From assembly GCA_003133225.1 (NCBI GenBank), contig PKWL01000069.1, positions 46,557 to 110,556 on the forward strand: DNA of 64,000 bases. Reading direction: 5' to 3'. Of this stretch, positions 28,372-37,221 are shown piece by piece (the stretch's first letter is position 1; each line of letters opens with the position of its first letter). Both the position numbers and the translations under genes were made by a program. The notes beneath the pieces were generated by a model, which worked only from the letters and a program-made list of their open reading frames with translations, made no database searches and was not told where the DNA came from. This stretch comes from Janthinobacterium sp. (GTDB taxonomy: Bacteria > Pseudomonadota > Gammaproteobacteria > Burkholderiales > Burkholderiaceae_D).

Positions 28372-29457
28372 ATGTCAACAAATTTCTTCTTTAAAACATT
28401 GAGTGTCGACAATTATCGAGGATTGAAGAATTTAAAAATAGAAAAACTACGAAGAATTAATTTAATTGGCGGTCTAAATGGGACGGGGAAAAGCACTCTT
28501 CTTGATATAATTTTCCTTATATTGGATAGAAGAAACCCAGCTGCTCTTTTGCGGCCATTCACCTCGCGTGGAATGCCAATGCCTTTTCCTAATGGATTCA
28601 ATTACGTATTTGGAGTTGGGGGAATGCAAAAAAATGTTGAGATAAAATCCACAACTCTAAAAGGAGATGTGGAATTTTCACTGTCGTTAGGACAGGTACC
28701 TAATCCCATGACCATTTCGGCAGCAAACAATCCACTTCAACCTGCTTTGAGTTCGCCCGCAACATTTGATTCAAACCAACTAGGGATGCACCTCAAAGTA
28801 AAACTGAATGGAAAGGAAGATGAAGCTGGATGTATCGCTCAGGTCTCTCAAGAAGCATTAAACTATAATTTATACAAAATTGGCACAGCACCATTAGTCG
28901 GCGGAGCCTATCTTAGCTCAACGATCAGAGCTTCACCACTCGAAGATGCGCAGCGTTTCAGCAATTTAATGAAAGAAAAGCGCGGAGCAGAGATCACTGA
29001 AGCTTTGCAATTCGTAAACCCAGATTTATCGTCCTTTCAGCTACTCCAGGATGGGAATATGCCAACATTATACGCAACAATGAAAGATGGCACTATGCTT
29101 CAGACTAGCATGCTTGGTGGGGGGTTCCAAAGCGTGCTTTCAATCGCATTAATCATGATGAGCACTAAGGACGGAATCATTCTGTTCGACGAAATTGATT
29201 CGACGATTCATTATTCGAAGCTTAATTTCTTCTGGGCATTGGTATCCCGTCTTGCAGATAAAAATAATTGTCAAGTTTTTGCAGTTACTCATTCACGTGA
29301 ATGTATTGTTAGTGCATTAAATGGAGCAATAGAGGAGAATCTAATTTCTGATATTCAATATATACGTTTGGAAAATGACGATAATGAGTCAGATAGTATT
29401 ATATACACTGGTGAAGAGCTAAAAGAAGCACTCGCCTCTGGCTGGGAGATCAGATAA
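28372..29457 (+). CDS. AAA/ABC-type ATPase of an AbiL/PARIS-like pair
   Basis: A 361-aa OLD/RecF-like ATPase. Walker A is GGLNGTGKSTLL (about residues 33-44), the signature-like segment is MLGGGFQSVLSI, Walker B is GIILFDEID and the switch His is in THSREC. The insertion between Walker A and the signature replaces long coiled coils, as in AAA_15/AAA_21 proteins. The stop codon abuts the start of the next gene, a TOPRIM-like protein. ATPase + TOPRIM pairs (AbiLi/AbiLii, RloA/RloB, AriA/AriB) abort phage infection; this one looks like the same kind of module. It is clearly AT-rich compared with its neighbours, a sign of recent transfer. Confidence 0.85.
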   Translation: MSTNFFFKTLSVDNYRGLKNLKIEKLRRINLIGGLNGTGKSTLLDIIFLILDRRNPAALLRPFTSRGMPMPFPNGFNYVFGVGGMQKNVEIKSTTLKGDVEFSLSLGQVPNPMTISAANNPLQPALSSPATFDSNQLGMHLKVKLNGKEDEAGCIAQVSQEALNYNLYKIGTAPLVGGAYLSSTIRASPLEDAQRFSNLMKEKRGAEITEALQFVNPDLSSFQLLQDGNMPTLYATMKDGTMLQTSMLGGGFQSVLSIALIMMSTKDGIILFDEIDSTIHYSKLNFFWALVSRLADKNNCQVFAVTHSRECIVSALNGAIEENLISDIQYIRLENDDNESDSIIYTGEELKEALASGWEIR

Positions 29458-30135
29458 ATGTCAGTAGCCCCTATTTTCTTCGATGGCATTAATAATAACG
29501 GTCGTCAAGATCGTCCTTTTTTGATATTTGTCGAAGGCACAGATGATGCCCATTTCTTAGATCCAATTTTGCAGGAAATTGGAGCCGATCCTTATTTGAT
29601 TGGAACCATAATTGTTGGGGGGACCTCAAAATTTGCCAGCGCATTGACGTTTTTCAAAAAATCACGTTTTTTCAAAAATGTGCGTGGGATTGTGATTATC
29701 AGGGATGCAGATCAAAATAGAACTGCTGCAATAAAGGAAACGAACGATTCATTTTTAAAGGAATTCAATGGAGTAGTCAGCCATGCAGGTTTTACCGAAA
29801 CTGAATCGCTTAGGCTTGGACTTTTCGTTTTCCCGAACGAAGAAGAAATGGGTGACTTAGAAAAATTATGTTTATCGACCGTGAAAGGGTCCATTTTGGA
29901 CAATCGAGTTGAAAACTATATGACTGATATCCAGAAGTATGGTGAACTACCTCATTTCCACAAGCGGAAGGCTCAGGTCTTCCTTGCTGCTATCCCTGGT
30001 GAACTATGTCGCGGGGCCGGAATGGGCTTCAAGAGAGGTTTTTTTGATGATGCACATGGAGCGCTTTTGCCACTAAAGATTTTCTTAAAAGATTTTGTTT
30101 CTAATTCTAAAGAAAAGCCGTCGTTATCCACATAG
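29458..30135 (+). CDS. DUF3226-type TOPRIM protein, partner of the upstream ATPase
   Basis: A 225-aa protein with TOPRIM-like motifs: IFVEGTDDAHFLD (catalytic Glu about residue 27) and IVIIRDADQNR (DxD). This matches DUF3226/RloB-like proteins, which are metal-dependent nuclease-fold effectors in defence systems. Its ATG immediately follows the ATPase TAA, so the two are co-translated. In PARIS the ATPase holds its TOPRIM partner inactive until a trigger is sensed; the same arrangement here is inference. As AT-rich as its partner. Confidence 0.82.
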   Translation: MSVAPIFFDGINNNGRQDRPFLIFVEGTDDAHFLDPILQEIGADPYLIGTIIVGGTSKFASALTFFKKSRFFKNVRGIVIIRDADQNRTAAIKETNDSFLKEFNGVVSHAGFTETESLRLGLFVFPNEEEMGDLEKLCLSTVKGSILDNRVENYMTDIQKYGELPHFHKRKAQVFLAAIPGELCRGAGMGFKRGFFDDAHGALLPLKIFLKDFVSNSKEKPSLST

Positions 30136-30404
30136 TATTCAAAAATAAAAGCGGGAGTTTGCAAGCTGTCGATTTCTTATATTTTAGGTTGTCGTTTAAG
30201 AACTACCAGCCGAATTTTCACCTTTCTGGTTTCGAATAGTGATACTTTGATTTTTTGCATGCTCGCGATCAGAAAAGTCGTTATCAGGCTGAACCGCTCC
30301 TAGGATCGACGTCGCGTTGCCTACCGCTTTAGCTGCTTTGCTAACGGTCACGGCGCGTCGCCCTATGGCGCCTGTGTTCAACTTGCCAGAAAAAGTCGGC
30401 TGCT

Positions 30405-30995
30405 CAGCGGCGTTAGTGCTTTCGCCATAATCTTGCCGCCACCGAGCGCGACCGTATCGCAGGGAGTGGTCCAATCAACGTTTATCCCGATCCGCATTGT
30501 CGGCGAACGATTGTGCTAATGTTTTTCTATTTTGGTCGTGTGAACGTTTCGGCAATCATAAGCACATCACTTGGCGAATTTCTTCGACCGACCAGGCAAG
30601 GCGCCCGTTGATGCGGATAGGACGCAGCGGCCCATTTTCAAGACAAGCCCATTGGCGCAAAGTTTGCGGCTTGCGGCTCATCCAGTGAGCGGCGCAAGAG
30701 GTATTGACATGACTGCGTTTTTCCGCGTTGATTGAGGGGAAAGGACTTACAACCTCATCGGAGACACTTTGGCAGAAGTCGGGCTCGGACCGCGCCGTGC
30801 TAGTAGCCCGCGACATCTCCAACTCGGCGATACGTGCCTCCAACGCTTCGACATCGGCCTCTATGATCACCGCCCATTTGGACAAGTTTCCAAATACGTC
30901 TGGCATAGTTTTCATCTTGGCTCCTTGTGTGTTACGACGGTCAGAACGGTGGCCCTTAACACGCAGCCGCGACAATCTGCTGATGCTGTCGCCGC
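30405..30995 (+). repeat. Direct repeat, right copy (about 590 bp)
   Basis: Counterpart of 22498-23090. Contains the intact helix-turn-helix gene and the tail of a serine recombinase. The two copies bracket about 7.3 kb of cargo. Confidence 0.85.
30556..30915 (-). CDS. Small HTH/excisionase-like protein
   Basis: A 119-aa protein. An N-terminal helix (VEALEARIAELE) suggests a coiled-coil dimer. The C-terminal 45 residues form an AlpA/excisionase-like domain: SCAAHWMSRKPQTLRQWAC, then NGPLRPIRINGRLAWSVEEI. ATG 30915 has AAGGAG seven bases upstream. It lies directly downstream of the dead serine recombinase on the same strand, so it may have been its accessory factor or a regulator. A broken homologue exists at 22648-23011. 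Confidence 0.75.
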   Translation of the reverse strand: MKTMPDVFGNLSKWAVIIEADVEALEARIAELEMSRATSTARSEPDFCQSVSDEVVSPFPSINAEKRSHVNTSCAAHWMSRKPQTLRQWACLENGPLRPIRINGRLAWSVEEIRQVMCL

Positions 30996-31428
30996 GCACA
31001 TGCGCTTCCACCATCGCCACGCGCTGCGCCAGGGTCGTTTTGGTCGGCCGGCCAAGCGTTTTACCCTCAGCCTTGGCGCGAACCAGTCCAGCCTGGGTCC
31101 GCTCTACCAGCAGGTCGCGCTCCATTTCCACGACCGCCGCCAACAACATCAGCTTGCCTGCCTGCTCGACAAGATTCGTCGCGCCAACATGCTAGTGGTG
31201 GCAAAACTTGATCGGCTAGGACGGATACGCCGGACGTGTTGGCAACGATTAAGCTGTTGGCCGAGCGCAAAGTAGTAGTCGTCGTGCTTCAGTTCGGCAA
31301 GCTCGACCTTGGTTCGCCAGTATCGGCCAGCCAGTATTCGATCGAGTAGCCCGCCCGCTCAATTTCAAGGCGCTGGTTCTCTGTGGTCTGGTCCGCCGTA
31401 CTCACCTGCCATGTCCAAAAATTGCCAT
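30962..31428 (-). pseudogene. Serine recombinase with an inverted internal segment
   Basis: The minus strand reads the N-terminal part from ATG 31428 (VSTADQTTENQRLEIERAG, ...YWLADTG, with a frameshift near 31405). It resumes near 31158 with the C-terminal part (GKLMLLAAVVEMERDLLVE, RTQAGLVRAKAEGKTLGRP). The missing middle (LLDKIRRANMLVVAKLDRLGR ... LATIKLLAERKVVVVVLQ) is encoded on the plus strand at about 31159-31319, itself with one frameshift. So the catalytic-core segment has been flipped in place. Non-functional. Confidence 0.8.
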
Positions 31429-31569
31429 GCTGCTGCGTGTTGACGAGGCGCTCGCCATAGAATCCACTTCGCGTTCTATCTTTTTTCTCGCCTCCTAAAC
31501 TAAACCCCAAAGGCCCGTCGTTGAGCCTTTGGCGCCAGAGTAGCGTTATATTTGACAGCTATTCACAAG

Positions 31570-32130
31570 TTACAGCGCGGGACTGAGGTCATTATTCTCC
31601 CAATATTCCTTACAATAGCCAATAGACGGGCCGGGACCAATTCCGAGGATAGTGCTAATTGCATTCTCAAAATCGTCACTTTCTATTAACTCATTGAAAA
31701 CATCAACAAAAAATTTATCTGCTGACGCAATTTCCGGGCGGGGCATGCACCACTTTATAGAGCGATCAACCGACGCGTAATTGCGATCATACTCAATCCA
31801 TATATCTCTTCCTCGACAGTTGAAATCTATAGTTTGCTCGTCAAATTCAACTTTGATGGAATATTGGCCTCGAGGCTTAAGGTACACATTATATCCAGCC
31901 AATTTTGCGGCGTCTTTGATCAAGTCGAGCTTTAGCTCACTTGAAGCTGTCGGATTTGGGGCCACCGCTTGTATCCCTGCACGTTTCATGAGGAGCGACC
32001 AATTCGAGAATCCTTCACGGTTCGCGATTAAATCGAGTGCCTGATTGTGGGAAATGTTTAACGATTTTCGCGAGACCTTTGCCTCACGTTTTAGGCGATC
32101 TATTTGAAGGTGTTTAAATGATGTTGGCAT
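31570..32130 (-). CDS. Hypothetical protein with 'LKREAK...ALDLIANREGFSNW' N-terminal domain
   Basis: A 186-aa protein. Residues 8-50 carry a helical motif (LKREAKVSRKSLN, then ALDLIANREGFSNWSLLM) that I know from small proteins annotated as 'glyoxalase superfamily', where it acts as an accessory N-terminal domain. The rest is mixed alpha/beta (VEFDEQTIDFNCRGRDIWIEY). No catalytic motif is seen. ATG 32130 is chosen because the recognised domain starts there; the frame is open to 32178. Flanked by dead mobile DNA. Confidence 0.65.
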   Translation of the reverse strand: MPTSFKHLQIDRLKREAKVSRKSLNISHNQALDLIANREGFSNWSLLMKRAGIQAVAPNPTASSELKLDLIKDAAKLAGYNVYLKPRGQYSIKVEFDEQTIDFNCRGRDIWIEYDRNYASVDRSIKWCMPRPEIASADKFFVDVFNELIESDDFENAISTILGIGPGPSIGYCKEYWENNDLSPAL

Positions 32131-32378
32131 AACCGAAACTCCTGTGTTGTTTGCCGCCAATGCAATGCGCCCACACAAAACATAAAGCAGCAGACATTAG
32201 GAATTGGTCTACCATTTTGATGATAAAAACACTTTAACACGTTGCCGATTCGGCTTCGCCATCGTGGGCGGGCAAGCCAACGCGAGGTGGCTTTGATTAA
32301 CTCTAGCACTTTCATGGAGGCAACCAAGATCGCAGTTACAAATTTTTACAAATAACTGTTCCTGATTATGTTCATACA

Positions 32379-32707
32379 TCAGCCCTTTCCTAGCCCCAAT
32401 ATGAAGCGCTTGGGACATGCCTTTGTCTGGGCGGCGGCAACCGCCAATCGCGGCACTATCGCTCCCATGTCCACGTGCCGATTAAATCGGTATTGCGCCT
32501 CGGCGAGATAGCGACGGGCGTACTTGGAGAATTTAAAAAAATGATGGGCCCCGGACAAAGCGGTCTTCAAGTCCCCAGAAGGATATTGAGCCATTTGAAC
32601 GGCTCGATCTCGGTTCCCGCCTTGCCGTGTAGAGCGAGCACGATCTTGTATGCGTGGCCCAGCCGTTCAAGCACTTGGAAGCCAAGCAGGCCATCCGACA
32701 TCACGCA
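32379..32707 (-). pseudogene. IS1595-family transposase fragment
   Basis: Reads the C-terminal part of an IS1595 (ISXO2-like) DDE transposase: AYKIVLALHGKAGTEIEPF, KWLNILLG, then after a one-base frameshift DLKTALSGAHHFFKFSKYAR and YLAEAQYRFNRH. The N-terminal half and the terminal inverted repeats are not found, so it is a relic. Confidence 0.75.
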
Positions 32708-32946
32708 GCTACCAGGCGCGACGGCCGGCAATGGAAAACGGAAAAAACATAGAGGTGCGGGTGCGGGCGTGCGACTTGAGTGGGCTCTATCCTAACTAAC
32801 GTGTGTCACAATTAACTGGACAGTGGGATAACGGAAAGAGGTCGGTATTTTTCACGCCAGGGAGGTCCCCAAAGGGCCCCAAAGGCGCATGTCACGAATG
32901 AAGGTAAAGCACGCGATGCGTAGTCCGCTTGACGCAGGTTGCCGTT

Positions 32947-33183
32947 TTACCGTTTTGCCTCTGAAGTCTTCTCTTCTACCAAGCTCAGCATTTTGGACGG
33001 TGAGATGGCGAGAGCGTTAGCAAGTTTGAAAATCACGCGGATCGTCGGCTGATTGACTCCGCGTTCGATCAGGCTGACAAAATTTCGTTCGACACTCGCC
33101 TCAGATGCAAGTTGCTCTTGTGATAGCCCAGCGTCTTTCCTGAGCGCGCGCAGTACCTGTCCAAAAGCGATCGCTGGATCCAA
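32947..33183 (-). CDS. XRE-family transcriptional regulator
   Basis: A 78-aa protein that is essentially one Cro/C1 HTH: FGQVLRALRKDAGLSQEQLA, EASVERNFVSLIERGVNQP, then TIRVIFKLANALAISPSKML. It starts with TTG 33183, supported by GGAG seven bases upstream; no in-frame ATG exists. An inverted repeat covers the ribosome site, which suggests autorepression. No partner gene is directly downstream, so its target outside its own promoter is unknown. Confidence 0.88.
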   Translation of the reverse strand: MDPAIAFGQVLRALRKDAGLSQEQLASEASVERNFVSLIERGVNQPTIRVIFKLANALAISPSKMLSLVEEKTSEAKR

Positions 33184-33184
33184 G

Positions 33185-33212
33185 CATTTCTCCTAATATA
33201 TTGGGAGAAATG
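33185..33212. promoter_or_regulatory. Inverted repeat at the XRE gene start (probable operator)
   Basis: CATTTCTCC and GGAGAAATG form perfect 9-bp arms around a 10-bp AT-rich spacer (TAATATATTG) immediately upstream of the TTG start. One arm includes the Shine-Dalgarno sequence. Size and place fit an operator for a Cro/C1 repressor. Confidence 0.65.
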
Positions 33213-33556
33213 GTCGCCTTCAGCTATCATTAAGTCTTCATCATATATTGGTAATTTATGAGACGCAGCGAATAAACGGACCCATAGCTATCCCCCGAGA
33301 CTGGCCCGAAGGCCGTTCCTTCGTTCCTTCTTCGCGAATCCATCGCCTCGCGAAGAGAAATTTCTCGAGGCGATGGCGCTAGCGGACGAAGCGGATGATA
33401 AAGCCAGTTGAAGCAAATGTTTCGAGACCGGCTTAACGGCAGTGCCGCGGAACAGATGGGACCAACATACGCACCGGACGATGCCCCCGTTGTCGGACGA
33501 GTACATGGATTGGCTAGACAGCGATGTAAAAGCATTTTTAACCAAAGAGCAAGTTG
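33213..33556. other. Region without an assigned gene
   Basis: 344 bp. The right end has a plus-strand frame from ATG 33480 (LSDEYMDWLDSDVKAFL) that overlaps the next gene in another frame. It could be the tail of a degraded toxin-like gene. Confidence 0.35.
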
Positions 33557-33730
33557 ATGGCGAAAAAAGAACTGCTGACCGGTTCCATGCACGTCACTCC
33601 AGTTGGCGGTAACGTTTTTGCCGACTTGGGGTTTCCACCGGAGGAAGCTGCCGCCTTGCAAGCGGAAACGAAACGAATCATCGTTGAAAAACGCGCTATC
33701 AAACGTCAGGAACGCGAGGAATACAAATGA
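33557..33730 (+). CDS. Truncated HigA/XRE-antitoxin-like protein
   Basis: A 57-aa product. MHVTPVGGNVFADLGFPPEE, followed by AAALQAE, matches the beginning of HigA-type (HTH_37) antitoxins, which normally run to 90-110 residues with an HTH after this segment. Here the frame ends before the HTH and a basic tail (KRQEREEYK) follows, so the protein is probably a remnant. The start is the ATG before AKKELLTG. Confidence 0.5.
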   Translation: MAKKELLTGSMHVTPVGGNVFADLGFPPEEAAALQAETKRIIVEKRAIKRQEREEYK

Positions 33731-33909
33731 AATTGAAGAAAAATTGCATTTGATCTAATTTTGAAGACTTCCTCCGCGAGGAAAGTATCATGGAGGGGGT
33801 AAGGCCGGCGCCATCGCGAAAGTTGTCAGCTTAATTGCGCAATCGCAACAAAGCATTTCTCGAGGCGACGATTCACCTGAGAGTAATGTTGCCTCAGGTG
33901 AGCATTGAT

Positions 33910-34185
33910 ATGCGTGATTTCTGGACCGGTTTCCTAAAAGGCGCCAAGGAAACGCCGAGGGCATACTTCGCGCCACTGGTCGCCGCCTGGCGACTTCTGC
34001 TCAACACCAGACTCGCTTTTGTCCAGGACTGGGGCGGCAAAAGGACGCAAATGATAGGCATCACATCGACTGAATATCGAAGGATCTTCCACGAGAGTCT
34101 GCGCACCTATTTCCGGCCGATGACCTGGTCGTACCAGATCGCGAAATCGGCGATTTTGGAGATACTCAAGGCCGTTATGCGCTGA
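33910..34185 (+). CDS. Hypothetical small protein
   Basis: A 91-aa frame beginning MRDFWTGFLKGAKETPRAYF, amphipathic and helical, with no signal peptide. Family unknown to me. It reads like a real protein at the N-terminus, but there is no good ribosome site. The frame is open back to 33835, so the start is uncertain. Confidence 0.4.
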   Translation: MRDFWTGFLKGAKETPRAYFAPLVAAWRLLLNTRLAFVQDWGGKRTQMIGITSTEYRRIFHESLRTYFRPMTWSYQIAKSAILEILKAVMR

Positions 34186-34294
34186 TTTATTTGATATGAC
34201 CTTTCGGCGCCGATTGGATGTTTGACATGCATGGCTAGTAAAATCCGATTGATCGAGTCAATCGCTACAATTCATCCGGAAGCGTCGACGCCCG

Positions 34295-34510
34295 TTACTC
34301 CATCATTCTCTCGACTTGCAGCAATCGATCGTTAATAGCCTTGAGATCATCCAAATACCGCAATGCAGGGAGTAACACCGAAATAGCCCGCCCTCTGCCA
34401 TTGCCAACTTCCTCGATGGCAATTGATATCAAATCTTCCATGATAGTGATCGGCTCCTGGAAGTCTGAAGCAAAATCTCTCTTCAACGAGCTTGGTTGCC
34501 CAGTTTTCAT
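34295..34510 (-). CDS. Hypothetical small protein
   Basis: A 71-aa protein, MKTGQPSSLKRDFASDFQEP onward, mostly helical (IMEDLISIAIEEVGNGRGRA and a C-terminal helix LDDLKAINDRLLQVERMME). AAAGGGG lies 9-13 bases upstream. The same frame is open to 34771, and alternative ATGs exist at 34621 and 34651. Function unknown. Confidence 0.45.
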   Translation of the reverse strand: MKTGQPSSLKRDFASDFQEPITIMEDLISIAIEEVGNGRGRAISVLLPALRYLDDLKAINDRLLQVERMME

Positions 34511-34688
34511 TGCAGTTGGCCCCTTTGTTTGGTGTGAATGCCCGCCAGCCCTGTTACAGGTCCCAAATTCGCCGGTAGTTTGTAAAGGTAGTGAACAATG
34601 GTTTCGCATCTTGGCCGGCATGGTCTCATTCCGATCATTTTGAAGTGCCGCCATTATCAGGGCGGTCCCCCCGGTGGATATCGTTGGT

Positions 34689-36602
34689 TCAGGTCGATGG
34701 TTCGTCCGGCATGGCGCGCACCCTGTTGGCCTGAGGACCACGCGCTGTGTCGACCGGCACGAAGGCGACACGGTCCCCGGTTTTCGCGATCCTTCCGTTC
34801 AACTGGTTCAAGCTGAAGAAATAGTCGACGCCGTTGGACCCGGCAATGAAGCCGAATTCCTTTGGCACATCGTAGAACTTGACCCTACCGGTTGCCTTTT
34901 CACTGCACCCCGATTGCCAGCCCTGTGCAAGCTTGTCTTTGGTCAAGGCGGCGAAGCCAGTGTCAGACGGTACTGGTAATGCCGCATCCAGCAAGCCCAT
35001 CGCCTGGGCTTTCGCAAAATCCCGGCCGGAGGTCGGTGCTGCCACGGAACTCTGTTCCTGCGCAAACTGCACCAACCGCTCAGCTGTTTCCTTGGCAAAA
35101 CCATCCGCCGGTGCCAGTGCCATGATGAACCGCTTGCCATCCTTGCCAAAGGCGACCGACACGATATCGGCCACCCACACCCGCAACGTGGCGTCCTCCA
35201 CCCGAGTCAGGGTCGATGTCGATTGCGCATGGCCGGTGAACTGGTTTCCCATACTTAGTTTCGAGGTGTGGTATGTCCCATCCACGGTAATCCATATCAG
35301 GCGTGACTTGAAATACATGCGTGACCACAACAAATGCCCGTTCCGGAAAGACAGTAGACTCGGTACGCCAAGCGCGATCACCATCAACAGGATCCGCGAG
35401 ATGTTGAAGCGCTCCATTTGCGCAAACAAAGGCGCATAGTGGACCGCAACCCCGGTCGCCAAACAGCTCAAGGCCAATCCCCACACACCGAGCGACGCCA
35501 GATAGCGCAGATGCTTTACGGCGATGGCCTTCCAAAATGAGTTCAACCCCAATGTGTCCGTCGCTGTTGGCTGGGTTTCTTCCAGAATATAACCCTGGAA
35601 TTCACCGCGCTCGCAGTCCGTGGCTCCGGGCGGGACATTGGCGTACGAGCGGTTGGGAGTATTCCGTACCCAGTTATCTTGAAAATCACGGCTGGCTTGC
35701 GTCCAGAGCTGGCTCGGGTGGCAATTCATGGACACCGTTGTTTGCTCGCAAGACACACTGGTTTGCGGCACATTGTCCAGTCGGGCAAACAGGGAGGCCA
35801 GGAATAACAGGGATGCCCCCATCGAGCCGATCAGCAACAACAGCGGCGCCATCCATAAAGGCGGAATGCCGAACGCCGGCACAAAACGCGGTATCACCAC
35901 CGGCGCCACAATCGCAAACACGATCAATGCAAGCAGCTTCCATAATATCGCGGCGTCTCCGTCGGCCTCGTTTGTTGCTGGGGCCCCCTCCTGATCCGCC
36001 GTCAATGGCATCCACAAGGACAGGCCGGTGAACGGCAAATATAGCCAGGAAATAATCCCTTCGTACGCGCAGCCATGGAATAACACATAGGATTCGAGCA
36101 GCGAGGCCAGCATGGTGGTCATCGCCAATACCGCATGGAAATGCCGTGCCGCAGCAGCTTGGATCGGAGGCGGCGAGGTCATTAACGGTTTGATCAGGCA
36201 ATACAGAAGGCCATTCAAGGGGCCGCGCGGTTCCCGAAATTCAACGGCACGCCGATGCAGGGTTTGCATCACCTCGATCGCCCCTTTCGCCAGCCCTCGT
36301 GCGTTGATTGGCACTTCCTCGGCCAGACCGGAGGGAAATTTGCGGCCAAGCACAAAGCGCAACTGGGACAGGGCCTGGATAGCAAACTTGATCGCCGTGG
36401 CAAATAGTCCAATGGCCACGATAACGGTCACCACGGCAACTCGGTCCTGGTGCACCTGCAGGTAGGTGCGCGCACTGAGCAGAACTGATATGCCGCCTGC
36501 CATCAGTACCGCAGCGGACAGTAGCAGAAAAGAGTTTTCGATTTTGAAGGGATTCGGAAAATCATTGACGCTTGTATCGTCGGCGTTGAATTCATAAGTC
36601 AT
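34689..36602 (-). CDS. Multi-span membrane protein with C-terminal cold-shock domain
   Basis: A 637-aa protein. The N-terminal ~450 residues contain about nine hydrophobic spans in three clusters (about residues 20-75, 150-280 and 370-430). A soluble part follows, and the last ~65 residues (TGRVKFYDVPKEFGFIAGSN, then VDYFFSLNQLNG, then GDRVAFVP) are a cold-shock/OB domain with the aromatic nucleic-acid-binding RNP1-like patch. Cold-shock domains are normally free proteins, so this fusion to a membrane protein is uncommon. It may bring RNA or ssDNA to the membrane (inference). ATG 36602 is chosen for its AAGGACATCCTC ribosome site. Confidence 0.75.
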   Translation of the reverse strand: MTYEFNADDTSVNDFPNPFKIENSFLLLSAAVLMAGGISVLLSARTYLQVHQDRVAVVTVIVAIGLFATAIKFAIQALSQLRFVLGRKFPSGLAEEVPINARGLAKGAIEVMQTLHRRAVEFREPRGPLNGLLYCLIKPLMTSPPPIQAAAARHFHAVLAMTTMLASLLESYVLFHGCAYEGIISWLYLPFTGLSLWMPLTADQEGAPATNEADGDAAILWKLLALIVFAIVAPVVIPRFVPAFGIPPLWMAPLLLLIGSMGASLLFLASLFARLDNVPQTSVSCEQTTVSMNCHPSQLWTQASRDFQDNWVRNTPNRSYANVPPGATDCERGEFQGYILEETQPTATDTLGLNSFWKAIAVKHLRYLASLGVWGLALSCLATGVAVHYAPLFAQMERFNISRILLMVIALGVPSLLSFRNGHLLWSRMYFKSRLIWITVDGTYHTSKLSMGNQFTGHAQSTSTLTRVEDATLRVWVADIVSVAFGKDGKRFIMALAPADGFAKETAERLVQFAQEQSSVAAPTSGRDFAKAQAMGLLDAALPVPSDTGFAALTKDKLAQGWQSGCSEKATGRVKFYDVPKEFGFIAGSNGVDYFFSLNQLNGRIAKTGDRVAFVPVDTARGPQANRVRAMPDEPST

Positions 36603-36865
36603 GAGGATGTCCTTCGGCGGGTTGTTGAGACAGTTCATTGGAACATGTCAAAACCACTTAGCAAGTCGGATTGAGGAAGACGGAGATCGCTGCAAAACTC
36701 TGATCCATTCCTCATCAAATGCCCTGAAAATAAATTAAAAAATGGATGTTCCATCGCCCCAGATGGAAAGCTTATGACGAGGTATTTCCCCCCGCCATAA
36801 ACTTACGGTGACGCAGTGTTGAGCGTCCCGGCGTCGTCGGCACTGCAAGTATTGATGACGGTTCC

Positions 36866-37165
36866 TCAACCGTTATCGCCATGGTCGTTTGATTGCGCGT
36901 CCGGATTCGCAGGCCCATTTGACTTGGTCTTCTTGCCTAACTGGCGGTCGGTCCAGTTCGCTAACTCATCCTTACCCCGTGCAGTTCGCCAGCCTCTCCA
37001 CACAGTAAACAGCACGAGTAGTGTGACCTGCTCTGCGTATGCGGTATCGCGTGAAACACCCTGTAGAGATGCGAAAAGGTCGGCAAACCAGAAATGTATG
37101 AGTAGATACGAAACGACGCTGCTCAAAATGACGCCGATAAATGGGATGCGATTTTCTTTTTTCAT
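36866..37165 (-). CDS. Small inner-membrane protein
   Basis: A 99-aa protein with two hydrophobic helices (IPFIGVILSSVVSYLLIHFW and TAYAEQVTLLVLFTVW) and a charged C-terminal tail. ATG 37165 has AAGGAAA upstream. It lies between two other minus-strand genes of unknown function and may form an operon with them. Not recognised. Confidence 0.65.
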   Translation of the reverse strand: MKKENRIPFIGVILSSVVSYLLIHFWFADLFASLQGVSRDTAYAEQVTLLVLFTVWRGWRTARGKDELANWTDRQLGKKTKSNGPANPDAQSNDHGDNG

Positions 37166-37221
37166 GAAATTTTCCTTGGAAAATGATGGAGGTTCTTCAT
37201 AGCCGTTCTTCACTGCGCCTG

